NCBI RefSeq assembly: GCF_024055895.1
Contig: NZ_JAMXLE010000001.1
Location: 682,001-746,000, forward strand
Source: Rhizobium sp. L1K21
GTDB lineage: Bacteria; Pseudomonadota; Alphaproteobacteria; Rhizobiales; Rhizobiaceae
DNA: 64,000 bases
Reading direction: 5' to 3'
Shown here: positions 7,405 to 15,396 of the stretch, piece after piece
Position numbering within the stretch: position 1 is the first letter of the stretch
How the letters are laid out: each line of letters starts with the position of its first letter
The notes under the pieces: generated by a model
Told to the model about the DNA's origin: nothing
The model's input: the letters and a program-made list of their open reading frames with translations, nothing else
Database searches by the model: none
Translations under genes and position numbers: made by a program

Positions 7405-8064
7405 ATGACGCCCTCGCAAATCAGCGAGACAATTCCCATGATGGTCACTCCACCCAAAATTCCCTATCCCGGCGATGAGGCATTCGCGGCGTTCCTCGAA
7501 AAATACGATTGCCCCATGACTTTGCAGTCGGTCAAGTTTCGCATGTGGGGGCAGATCACGACAATCGCCTTGGGCGTTTCACCCATTCAGGAAATCAAAT
7601 CCATGTGGGACGACGAATTTCCGGAATTCGAAGGCGAGGACGCACCGAACGATTTTTTGGGGATGATCATGTCGCTGTGGAATACGCTTGCGCAGATGAA
7701 TATGGAAGGCAAGCGACTCAACCTCTCGCAGCGCACGGGGCTTGGCGATATTGAAGGGCTCAAGCAAATGGTGGAGCGCCGGCTGGATGAACTAGATGAT
7801 GGGTTTCTCTGTGGCTTTGTGGCCGATATGCGTGGCTTTGACGCCGGTGATCTGGCGGTCGACAAAGCCTTGAGCAAGATCAGCGATATGATCGAGGAAT
7901 TGGAATTCATCGAAGAAGAGCTTGAAGAAACGCCTGCACTCTATGACAAGATGCGCACGCGCTTTGTAAGGCTGGACGGAAAGGCCCAGCAAAGGCTTGA
8001 TGCTGTCGTCAAAGCCGCAAATGTCGCTAGAGGGGTGAGCGCCAGGACTGCAGGCATCCATTGA
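7405..8064 (+). CDS. UPF0149 (YecA/YgfB)-like acidic protein
   Basis: An acidic protein of up to 219 residues. The pattern ITTIALGVSPIQEIKSMW, then a helix with DFLGMIMSLWNTLAQM, and later DDGFLCGFVADMRG follows the helical layout of the UPF0149 family (YecA/YgfB), whose function is poorly known. No C-terminal SEC-C zinc motif is present. The start is uncertain: ATGs at 7405, 7438 and 7441 are all in frame and none has a clear ribosome binding site. It stands alone between the terminator at 7302 and the converging solute-binding protein gene. I am only moderately sure of the family, but the codon texture and the cleanly ended frame support a gene. Confidence 0.55.
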   Translation: MTPSQISETIPMMVTPPKIPYPGDEAFAAFLEKYDCPMTLQSVKFRMWGQITTIALGVSPIQEIKSMWDDEFPEFEGEDAPNDFLGMIMSLWNTLAQMNMEGKRLNLSQRTGLGDIEGLKQMVERRLDELDDGFLCGFVADMRGFDAGDLAVDKALSKISDMIEELEFIEEELEETPALYDKMRTRFVRLDGKAQQRLDAVVKAANVARGVSARTAGIH

Positions 8065-8203
8065 CGCTGGTCAGCTTTTGAAACGGCTACGCTCTTTCTG
8101 TATGACCGAGACGCTCATACGAAACGCCCCTTGATTGCATTCCAGGCAGCCTCTGTAAATTTCAAGAGCTGAAGGATGGCTTGCGTGTTCTGCTAAGCCC
8201 CCC

Positions 8204-9274
8204 TCACGGTCCCCGGTCCGGGTTTACCGATTGGCGCCATTGTTCGATGAAAGTGCGTTTCTTTTCCTGGTCGAGGGGGACGAGGAGGGCGGGGGTGAGG
8301 GCTATGGGGCGCAGGGAGTCTATGCCGCCGGTGAGTTGGTCTTTCAGGCCTTCTGCGCCGCGCAGGGATGAGGTGAAGTTCATCTTGTCTTCGAGGATCG
8401 ACTGGCCTTCGCGAGAGAGGACAAAATCGATGAAGAGCTTGGCGGCGGCCTTGGCTTTGGCGGTCTTGGGGATGAAGGCGGTGCGGCTCATCACCAATGT
8501 GTAGTCCGACGGCATGATGATGCCGAGGCGGTTGTCCTTGCGCATGCGCTCCAGCGCATAGGAGCCAAGCACATTATAGCCGAAGAGGAGCCTTCCGTCG
8601 GCGACGCGATCGAGAATTTCGCCCGTGCAGCAGAAGAGTTTCACCCGGTTGCGGCCAAAACTTTCCAGGAGCCGGCCCCAGGTGCTGGCCTGTTCGGAAT
8701 CTTCAAAGGCAAAGAAATAGCCGACGCCTGAGCGTTCGATATCGTAGGTTCCGACCTTGCCGTTATAGGTGTTCGAGCTGCGCAGCAGGTCGATGAGGTC
8801 GAAGCGGTTGCGGGGGACCTTGTCCGGCGGGATTGCAGCCTTGTTGTAGACAATCACGGCGGGCTCATAGGTCAGGCCGTTGATCTCGTTTCGCCATTGC
8901 GCCCAGTTTGGCAGGCCGCCTTGCGCGACCTCATCGATCGGCTCGGCACAGCCTTCGTTGACGAACCAGATCTGCCGGGGCAGGGAGGAGGAGATGACGA
9001 GATCGGCAAAGTCTTTCTCCTCCAGGCAGGCCTTTTCCAGCACAACGTCCAGTGTGTCGGATGTGCTTTCCTCATAGGAGATGGCGATATCCGGATAGCG
9101 GCTTTGGAAGGCGTCGATCATCGGGCGGAAAACCGGCAGGTCGGTGACCGACGCGATCCTGAGCGTTGCGCCCTTGCTTTCGCGCCTGGCGGGAAATTCG
9201 GTCGTGGCGGCATGAGACAGGGTGGGCGCGAGCAGCATTGCCGCGATTGCGATGTTACTTAGCGCAGATTTCAT
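8204..9274 (-). CDS. Periplasmic solute-binding protein linked to TctDE
   Basis: A 356-residue protein with a signal peptide (hydrophobic core IAIAAMLLAPTLSHA, cleavage near residue 22). The mature part has the two-lobe family 1 binding pattern: TLRIASVTDLPVFRPMIDAF, then DLVISSS, then VGYFFAFEDSEQ and SREGQSILEDK. It resembles ferric-ion or polyamine-type binding proteins, but no ABC permease or ATPase follows. The gene overlaps the stop of the tctE-like kinase by four bases (ATGA), so it is the third member of a regulator operon. This suggests a sensory accessory that delivers ligand to the kinase and not a transport component; that is inference. The ligand is unknown. Confidence 0.75.
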   Translation of the reverse strand: MKSALSNIAIAAMLLAPTLSHAATTEFPARRESKGATLRIASVTDLPVFRPMIDAFQSRYPDIAISYEESTSDTLDVVLEKACLEEKDFADLVISSSLPRQIWFVNEGCAEPIDEVAQGGLPNWAQWRNEINGLTYEPAVIVYNKAAIPPDKVPRNRFDLIDLLRSSNTYNGKVGTYDIERSGVGYFFAFEDSEQASTWGRLLESFGRNRVKLFCCTGEILDRVADGRLLFGYNVLGSYALERMRKDNRLGIIMPSDYTLVMSRTAFIPKTAKAKAAAKLFIDFVLSREGQSILEDKMNFTSSLRGAEGLKDQLTGGIDSLRPIALTPALLVPLDQEKKRTFIEQWRQSVNPDRGP

Positions 9275-10662
9275 GCGTCAGCCCCCTCCTTTGCCAGCGG
9301 CAGACGAAAGCCAAGCCACAGCGCGCTATCCTCGGCGCGCCAGGTGAACAGTTCGCCCTGATGCGAATTCAGAACCTGGCGGACAATGGAGATGCCGAGG
9401 CCTGCGCTTTCGGGTTTGTCTTCGTTGCGAATGTAGCGGTCACCGGCTTTCTCGGTAATTTCGGCGCTCAGGCCCGGTCCGCGATCCGACACTTTCAGGA
9501 GCGCGAAGCCGTCCTTAATTTCCACCTTCAGCGTCACTGGCGGCTGACCGTGGGTGAAGGCATTGGCAAGCAGGTTCTTGATCGCTTCGCGCAGGCTGAA
9601 GGGGTCGCACATGACCGGCACATTGTCCTCGGGAAAGTCGAGTTCTATGCCGTCGCCCTGTTTGAGCGACGATGTGCGGTATTCGCGCTCGGCTTCGAGC
9701 GCAATGCGACGCAGGTCCGTTTTGGACAGCGGCACGGTGTCGGAGCGGTGGATCACCAGCGCCTGGCTGAGAAGCTGTTCCATCAAGCGGCTCACGCCCA
9801 CCGCACGGCGGCGGATTTTAATGAGCGTGGCTTTCAGCCGCTGCGGATTGTCTTCTTCGAGCGCAAGCTCGGTTTGGGCGCGCATGGCGGTAATTGGCGT
9901 GCGCATCTGGTGGGCAGTGTCTGCCACGAAATCCTGCATGTCGCGCACCCGGCTGTCGAGCCTGCCCATGAAATGGTTGATTGCGGCAACCAGCGCCTCG
10001 ATTTCACGCGGTGCCTTGCCGGTGAAGGGGCTGAGATCGGTAGGGTCGCGCGCCTTGATGGAGGTTTCGATACGGTCCAGCGGTTTCAGCGCAAAGCGGG
10101 TGGCCCAGAATGTGATGAGAATGATGACGAGTGTGGCAAGCGCCACTGCAGCCATCGCCTTTGCGGCAATATCGCGTGCAAGGCCGGCGCGCGCATCCAT
10201 CGTGTGTGCCACGATAACTGCGGTCTGGCCGGAAATGGATTGTTCGGCCAGCCTGCGCCGCACCTCGACTGCGCGCACCGGAACACCGCGATAGGCGGTT
10301 TCATAGATGATCTTATTGCCGGTTGTCTCGGCTGTCGGCAGGGGGAGCGCGTCAAAACCGGTGAGCGTGTTGCCCCTGGGGCCAACCACCCGATAAAAGA
10401 CCCGGTCATCAGGGGCAAGCGAAAGCAATTCAAAGGCCGAAAGCGGCAGATCGACAACCGTTCGCCCATCATCGACGGATATGCGTTCGGCAATCTGCAG
10501 CGCCGCGCCGGTCAAGAGGCGGTCGAATGCCTGATCAGCTGCTGCCCGTCCGTAGCTGTAGGCAGCATAAACGCCGGCACAGGCGGCCAGCGCCAGAAAG
10601 CCCGTGACCACGATCACGAGACGGAAGGCGACCGAGGACGAAATGAGACTGAGCCTGATCAT
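9271..10662 (-). CDS. tctE: Sensor histidine kinase, TctE type
   Basis: A 463-residue kinase. It has an N-terminal membrane segment (VVIVVTGFLALAACAGVYAA, about 19-38), a periplasmic part to about 165, a second segment (AMAAVALATLVIILITFWA) and a HAMP-like linker. The H-box FVADTAHQMRTPI carries the phosphorylated His. The N box (AIKNLLANAF), G1 (VSDRGPGL) and G2 (GLGISI) follow. TctE kinases sense tricarboxylates and phosphorylate TctD. The start overlaps the tctD stop by four bases. The tctCBA genes lie divergently just beyond tctD, fitting control of citrate/tricarboxylate uptake. The usual tctE also ends near this length. Confidence 0.85.
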   Translation of the reverse strand: MIRLSLISSSVAFRLVIVVTGFLALAACAGVYAAYSYGRAAADQAFDRLLTGAALQIAERISVDDGRTVVDLPLSAFELLSLAPDDRVFYRVVGPRGNTLTGFDALPLPTAETTGNKIIYETAYRGVPVRAVEVRRRLAEQSISGQTAVIVAHTMDARAGLARDIAAKAMAAVALATLVIILITFWATRFALKPLDRIETSIKARDPTDLSPFTGKAPREIEALVAAINHFMGRLDSRVRDMQDFVADTAHQMRTPITAMRAQTELALEEDNPQRLKATLIKIRRRAVGVSRLMEQLLSQALVIHRSDTVPLSKTDLRRIALEAEREYRTSSLKQGDGIELDFPEDNVPVMCDPFSLREAIKNLLANAFTHGQPPVTLKVEIKDGFALLKVSDRGPGLSAEITEKAGDRYIRNEDKPESAGLGISIVRQVLNSHQGELFTWRAEDSALWLGFRLPLAKEGADA

Positions 10663-11333
10663 TGTCTCTCCGCCAGCCGTGCCTGATAGCCAAGCCCACG
10701 CAATGTCCTGATCTCCAGGTCGCTGCCTTCGATCTTGCGGCGCAGTCGCCCGACATAAAGCTCAACGGCATTGGCATTGCTTTCGGCTTCAAGGCCGAAG
10801 AGTTTGGTCAAAAGTTCGCTCTTGTCCAGAACGCGCCCTTTATGGGTCAGAAAAATTTCAAGCAGTATCTGCTCGCGCCGGGTCAGTTCACGGGGTTCAC
10901 CGTCCACTGTTACGCTGCGGTCAGCCATGTCGAAACGCAGGTTGCCGGCCTCCAGCACCGGCGTCGTGTTGCCGGCCTTGCGGCGCAGGATGGCGCGGGT
11001 GCGCGCTTCGAGTTCACCGAGATCAAAGGGTTTGACCATGTAGTCGTCTGCGCCGAGATCGAGCGCGCCGATCCTGTCGTCGACGGCGAGCCTGGCTGTC
11101 AGCACCAACACCGGCACACCACTGCGCCGGGTACGCAACCGCTTCAAAAGATCCAACCCGATCCCGTCCGGCAGGTTCACGTCGAGAATGATGAGATCAT
11201 AGTCGTTGAAATCGCAAAGCTGTTCTGCGTCGGACAAATTGCCTGCAAGCTCAACCACATGGCCGGCCTTTGAAAACCGCTCGGCGATGGCTTCGGCGAC
11301 ATCGCCCGTATCTTCCACAAGCAAAAAACGCAT
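10659..11333 (-). CDS. tctD: OmpR-family response regulator, TctD type
   Basis: A 224-residue regulator. The receiver domain begins MRFLLVEDTGDVAEAI, with acidic residues Glu and Asp, phospho-acceptor Asp in DLIILDVNLPDG (about residue 51) and conserved Lys in YMVKPF. A winged-helix effector domain follows (ELTRREQILLEIF, then VELYVGRLRRKIEG and RTLRGLGY). The start at 11333 is the natural beginning of the domain; seven more residues in frame upstream are probably not translated. Divergent from tctC with about 103 bases between, where both promoters should lie. Expected to activate tctCBA when phosphorylated by TctE. Confidence 0.88.
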   Translation of the reverse strand: MRFLLVEDTGDVAEAIAERFSKAGHVVELAGNLSDAEQLCDFNDYDLIILDVNLPDGIGLDLLKRLRTRRSGVPVLVLTARLAVDDRIGALDLGADDYMVKPFDLGELEARTRAILRRKAGNTTPVLEAGNLRFDMADRSVTVDGEPRELTRREQILLEIFLTHKGRVLDKSELLTKLFGLEAESNANAVELYVGRLRRKIEGSDLEIRTLRGLGYQARLAERQ

Positions 11334-11436
11334 CTGAGAAATGAATCCCCGCACTTTGACAGGTTAATGACAGGTTACGCTTCTAGCACAAGCAAGTCAT
11401 GGCTGTGGAGGCAGCCCATCCCATCAGGAGGATAAT

Positions 11437-12420
11437 ATGAAAAAAATTCTCGCTCAGGCTGCTGCTGCAGCCGTTGTCGTCATGGCGTTTTCTGCGCCGT
11501 CCTTTGCTTTTGAACCGGAAGCCACCGAATGTATCGCGCCAGCGAATCCGGGTGGCGGTTGGGACTTTACCTGCCGTCAGGTTGGCAAGACCCTCCAGGA
11601 TCTGAAGCTGGTTCCCGGCACGATGCAGGTCACCAATATGGCCGGCGGTGGTGGCGGTGTTGCCTATGCCGCTGTTGTCAACAAGCGCAATGACAGCAAT
11701 GATCTTATTGTGGCGGCCTCGTCTGCCACGTCCACCCGTCTGGCCCAAGGCGCTTTTCCGGGCAACACGATGGATCAGGTGCGCTGGGTTGCCAGCGTTG
11801 GTGCCGATTACGGTATCATCGCCGTTGCTAAAGATTCACCGATCAATACGCTGCCGGAACTCATGGAAAAGCTGAAGGCTGATCCGGCTTCCGCGCCGAT
11901 CGCAGGTGGTTCTGCGGTGGGTGGCTGGGACCATCTGAAGGTTCTCATGGCGGCCAAGAAGGCCGGTATCGATGACGTGCGCACGGTCAAGTATGTTGCA
12001 TTCGATGGCGGTGGCGAGGCTGTGACCCAGCTTCTGGCGGGCTCTGTTGCAGCCTTCACAGGCGATGCATCGGAAGCCAAGGGCTTTGTTGATTCCGGCG
12101 ACATCAAGGTGATTGCGGTTCTGGCACCTGAGCGTCTGGAAGGCGATTTTGCATCCTTCCCGACGGCAAAGGAGCAGGGCATTGATGTGATCGGTGCCAA
12201 CTGGCGTGGCTTTTATGCCCCCGGCGGCATGAGCGACGATGCCTATAACTATTGGGTGGATGCTATCGGCAAGGTCTATGATTCTGCCGAGTGGAAAGAG
12301 ACCATGGCTGCCAACGGCCTTGCACCGCTCGACAAGCGCGGCGCTGACTTCCAGGCATTTGTTCAGGAGTCAGTCTCCGACATCCAGGCGATTTCCAAGG
12401 AAATCGGTATCCTGAAATAA
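11437..12420 (+). CDS. tctC: Tripartite tricarboxylate transporter binding protein TctC
   Basis: A 327-residue periplasmic protein with a signal peptide (AAAAAVVVMAFSAPSFAF, cleavage near residue 25). The mature start FEPEATECIAPANPGGGWDF contains the PGGGWD loop characteristic of TctC/Bug proteins, and the later AGSVAAFTGDASE fits the same fold. It captures citrate or another tri- or dicarboxylate for the TctAB membrane pair. AGGAGG precedes the ATG. A hairpin between tctC and tctB probably reduces readthrough so that the binding protein is made in excess. Divergent from tctDE. Confidence 0.92.
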   Translation: MKKILAQAAAAAVVVMAFSAPSFAFEPEATECIAPANPGGGWDFTCRQVGKTLQDLKLVPGTMQVTNMAGGGGGVAYAAVVNKRNDSNDLIVAASSATSTRLAQGAFPGNTMDQVRWVASVGADYGIIAVAKDSPINTLPELMEKLKADPASAPIAGGSAVGGWDHLKVLMAAKKAGIDDVRTVKYVAFDGGGEAVTQLLAGSVAAFTGDASEAKGFVDSGDIKVIAVLAPERLEGDFASFPTAKEQGIDVIGANWRGFYAPGGMSDDAYNYWVDAIGKVYDSAEWKETMAANGLAPLDKRGADFQAFVQESVSDIQAISKEIGILK

Positions 12421-12441
12421 ACCTCACATATTTGACATAAA

Positions 12442-12473
12442 CCGCGGACGGTTAGCTCTGTCCGCGGCCTTTT
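12442..12473 (+). terminator. Intra-operon hairpin between tctC and tctB
   Basis: The arms CCGCGGAC and GTCCGCGG are perfect, with a ten-base loop and a following CCTTTTCT. The T-run is short, so this is likely a partial terminator that sets a high ratio of TctC to TctAB, as seen in other binding-protein-dependent systems. Confidence 0.65.
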
Positions 12474-12503
12474 CTGTTCTGCGCATCGCGCGAAGGGGGA
12501 GAT

Positions 12504-12935
12504 ATGAGCGACCGTATTCTCGGCGGCATAGGGCTGCTGGTTGCTGCCTTTTACATATGGCAATCGACATTGGTTGAGCTGAGCTTCATCACCGATCCGG
12601 TGGGGCCTAAAACCTTTCCGATCATGATTGGTATCGTTTTGGCGCTGGCAAGCCTTGCCATGATTTTTTCACCGGATGCCAATCCGCATTGGCCGCAGGC
12701 TGCGAAGCTTCTGGAAATCGGAATTTCGGCAGCTGTGATGGTTGCCTATGTTTATCTCCTGCCTGCTGCCGGTTTCGTGATCGCGACCGCGCTTGCGGCT
12801 GCCTTCCTGTCCTGGCGTCTTGGCGCAGAGCCCCTGAGAGGCGTCATTGCCGGTGTGGCGATTTCGGTTGGCATTTATGTCGTTTTCCATCTGATCCTTG
12901 GCCTTTCGCTCGCCAAGGGACCACTTGGATTTTAA
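12504..12935 (+). CDS. tctB: Tripartite tricarboxylate transporter small subunit TctB
   Basis: A 143-residue membrane protein with four hydrophobic segments: GGIGLLVAAFYIWQ near the N-terminus, FPIMIGIVLALASLAMIF, AAVMVAYVYLLPAAGFVIA and VAISVGIYVVFHLILG. The segment DPVGPKTFPIMIG is typical of TctB. It pairs with the large subunit TctA to form the secondary, ion-driven channel fed by TctC. The gene follows tctC after a partial terminator and precedes tctA by 13 bases. Confidence 0.9.
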   Translation: MSDRILGGIGLLVAAFYIWQSTLVELSFITDPVGPKTFPIMIGIVLALASLAMIFSPDANPHWPQAAKLLEIGISAAVMVAYVYLLPAAGFVIATALAAAFLSWRLGAEPLRGVIAGVAISVGIYVVFHLILGLSLAKGPLGF

Positions 12936-12948
12936 GGGAGGCTGATCG

Positions 12949-14481
12949 ATGGATACTTTGGCAAATCTTGGCGATGGCTTTCTCATCGCGCTCACATGGC
13001 AGAACCTTGCTCTGGCGCTGCTCGGCTGTTTTCTCGGCACCATCATCGGTGCCTTGCCGGGGCTTGGGCCGTCGAACGGCGTGGCGATCCTCATTCCGCT
13101 TGCCTTCACGCTCGGCCTTCCCGCCACCTCTGCGCTGATCCTTCTGACGTCGGTCTATTACGGGGCGATGTATGGTGGACGTATCTCGTCCATTCTGCTT
13201 GGCATTCCAGGTGACGAACCGGCGATGATGACCACGCTCGACGGCTATCCGATGGCCAGGAACGGGCAGGCCGGCGAGGCGCTTGCGCTTTCGGGCATTG
13301 CCTCGTTTGTGGGCGCATTCGTTGCCACCTGGGGCCTGGTCTTTCTGGCACCGCAGCTCGTCAACGTGGCGTTGCTTTTTGGACCTGCGGAATATTTCGC
13401 GCTCTACTTCCTGGCCTTTGCGACCCTCGGCGGTGTGGCAAGCCGCAACCAGGGCAAGGCCGCTTTTGCCGCCGCTCTTGGTCTCGGCATTGCCATGATC
13501 GGGGTTGACGGTCAGACGGGCGTGCCGCGTCTTACCTTCGGGGAAGTCCACCTCTATGATGGTATCGACTTCCTGATCGCCATTGTTGGTCTTTTTGCGC
13601 TGTCGGAAGTTTTTGTCTTTCTTGAGCATCGTGGCGACAATGACGGCGCGAGCGAAGGAAAGATGCAGCTTGGCCGGGTTACGCCGCCGGCTTCCATGTT
13701 GAAGGAAACATCCGGCAGCATGGGTCGGGGAACGATCATCGGTTTTATTGCCGGTGTCTTGCCCGGTGCCGGTGCATCGCTCGGTTCGTTCCTGGCCTAT
13801 GCTTTTGAAAAGCGGCTGAACGACAAGAAGGGCACATTCGGCAAGGGCGATCCGCGCGGCGTCGCGGCACCGGAGGCCGGTAATAACGCCGCTGCCGGTG
13901 GCGCGCTGGTGCCGATGCTGGCACTCGGCGTTCCGGGCTCTGGAACGACAGCTGTTCTGCTTGCCATGCTGATGGCGCTCAATATTACGCCTGGCCCGCT
14001 GCTTTTCACCCAGCAGCCGGATGTGGTCTGGGGCCTCATTGCAGCGCTCTTCATCGGCAATGTCATGCTTCTGGTGCTGAACCTGCCGATGGTTTCGATC
14101 TTCGTGCGTGTTCTGCTGATCCCGACAAAATATCTCATGCCGACGGTGGCGATGATTTCCTTTGTCGGCATTTACGGCATCTCCGGATCGACGTTTGATT
14201 TGATCGTGATGATCCTGTTTGGCCTGCTTGGCTGGGTCTTGCGCAAGTATGATGTTCCGCTGGTGCCGGTCATCATGGGCGTGCTGCTCGGCAATGCGAT
14301 GGAAGTGAACCTTCGCCGTGCGATCACGATTTCGGATGGCGACTGGTCGGTCCTGGTGGGTTCACCCTTGGCAATCGGCCTTTGGGCGCTCGGTATTGCG
14401 GGCTTCGTCCTGCCGATCATTGTCGGCCGTTATTTCCGCCCTGTACCTCAAGTCAACGATGAAGTGGCAGAGGGTGACTGA
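12949..14481 (+). CDS. tctA: Tripartite tricarboxylate transporter large subunit TctA
   Basis: A 510-residue polytopic membrane protein with about 12 hydrophobic segments. The signature GALPGLGPSNGVAILIPL near residue 35 and its repeat VLPGAGASLGSFLAYAFEKR near 268 are the two inverted halves of the TctA family. ILLGIPGDEPAMMT matches as well. It forms the translocation path for tricarboxylates. The gene has AGGGAGG upstream and ends the operon at a strong terminator. Confidence 0.93.
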   Translation: MDTLANLGDGFLIALTWQNLALALLGCFLGTIIGALPGLGPSNGVAILIPLAFTLGLPATSALILLTSVYYGAMYGGRISSILLGIPGDEPAMMTTLDGYPMARNGQAGEALALSGIASFVGAFVATWGLVFLAPQLVNVALLFGPAEYFALYFLAFATLGGVASRNQGKAAFAAALGLGIAMIGVDGQTGVPRLTFGEVHLYDGIDFLIAIVGLFALSEVFVFLEHRGDNDGASEGKMQLGRVTPPASMLKETSGSMGRGTIIGFIAGVLPGAGASLGSFLAYAFEKRLNDKKGTFGKGDPRGVAAPEAGNNAAAGGALVPMLALGVPGSGTTAVLLAMLMALNITPGPLLFTQQPDVVWGLIAALFIGNVMLLVLNLPMVSIFVRVLLIPTKYLMPTVAMISFVGIYGISGSTFDLIVMILFGLLGWVLRKYDVPLVPVIMGVLLGNAMEVNLRRAITISDGDWSVLVGSPLAIGLWALGIAGFVLPIIVGRYFRPVPQVNDEVAEGD

Positions 14482-14521
14482 GCACAGCTGCGCATGCAGA
14501 TGTGCTTGAAGCAACGCTTCG

Positions 14522-14565
14522 GGTGTGCGTTTGGGCATAACAGTCCGCCGCACACCTTTTTTTTT
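14522..14565 (+). terminator. Terminator after tctA
   Basis: The arms GGTGTGCG (14522-14529) and CGCACACC (14549-14556) are perfect and followed by nine Ts. It also lies just before the converging LuxR-type gene. Confidence 0.85.
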
Positions 14566-14569
14566 ATCT

Positions 14570-15289
14570 TCAGATCAGGTTGCGGCGGATGGTAAGGGCG
14601 ACAGCCTGAATCTTGTTGCTGGCACCGAGTTTCCGGCAGGCATTGGTGATGTGATAATTGACCGCCGATGCTGTCAGTCCAAGACGGGCGGCGACCGCTT
14701 CACTGGAATAACCATCTGCCGTCCACGACAGAACTTCCTTTTCCCGTTTCGTCAGTTCAGGCGCTTCGCGGCGCTCCTGCCCGAAAGCCAGGCGAATTGC
14801 GGCGTCGTGAAATTGGGCTGAGAAAAGCTGCAAACGCGCTGTTTCCTCTTCCACCACATCGTGAACCAGATTACGGTTGGAAAGCGTGACGGAAAATATG
14901 CCGGCGTCGCCCTCCGGTCCCGCTGCCGGAATGCCATAACCTTCCAGAATTCTGTACTCGCTCGCTTCGTGAAAAACGTGACGCTCGGCTTTTCTGTACG
15001 GGCGAAGGAAACCGCGCTCGCCCCAGAAGAAGGGCAGGCGCGACCGACGCGATATCGTCACCACCGGATCATAGAACTTGTAGCTGCGGGCGCGGTAGCG
15101 ATCCAGCCACTCATCCGGGTAGTTGCTGATGAAAATGTCTTCGTCCGGCGTCCGCCCGTCGGGCAGGCGGGTGATCAGGTAGCCGAAATAGTCGCAACCC
15201 ATTTTGCGCGTGAAAGTTGAGGCCAGCGAAAGCAGCTCGCCCATGGATTCGGCTGCCGTCGGATCGTCGGTCATGCTCAGGCTTGTCAT
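14570..15289 (-). CDS. LuxR-type regulator with intact AHL-binding domain (LuxR solo)
   Basis: About 239 residues. The N-terminal half has SNYPDEWLDRYRARSY, then YDPVV, then LPFFWGERG, which align with LasR Tyr56, Trp60, Tyr64, Asp73 and Trp88; GDAGIF supplies the conserved Gly. All invariant acyl-homoserine-lactone contacts are therefore kept, unlike the plant-responsive subgroup in which they are replaced. The C-terminal half is a normal LuxR helix-turn-helix (TKREKEVLSWTADG, AVNYHITNACRKLGA). No luxI gene is present in the window. The start is placed at 15289 because GGGA stands before it; ATGs at 15319 and 15274 are alternatives. It is divergent from the ABC transporter operon by about 107 bases, so it probably controls that operon. 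Confidence 0.8.
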   Translation of the reverse strand: MTSLSMTDDPTAAESMGELLSLASTFTRKMGCDYFGYLITRLPDGRTPDEDIFISNYPDEWLDRYRARSYKFYDPVVTISRRSRLPFFWGERGFLRPYRKAERHVFHEASEYRILEGYGIPAAGPEGDAGIFSVTLSNRNLVHDVVEEETARLQLFSAQFHDAAIRLAFGQERREAPELTKREKEVLSWTADGYSSEAVAARLGLTASAVNYHITNACRKLGASNKIQAVALTIRRNLI

Positions 15290-15396
15290 TTTCGTTCCCA
15301 CACGGCCAAAACGGGCCATTTTTATAAAGTTTGATAGTTCTAACCCCGAATTTTGCTCCCTTACAATAGACCGATAATTGCAGACAGGGGATCAAA

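Noticed and set aside
8065-8203. Minus-strand tail of about 25 codons reading QNTQAILQLLKFTEAAW
   Set aside because: It resembles the end of a larger protein, perhaps a transposase, but it is bounded by a stop and too short to assign.
9166-10686. Long plus-strand open frame opposite the tctE kinase
   Set aside because: Antisense to a clear kinase gene with all motifs; long antisense frames are common in GC-rich coding DNA and the translation shows no domain.
14570-15289. Complete quorum-sensing pair with a luxI synthase
   Set aside because: No AHL synthase-like gene is seen on either strand in the window.
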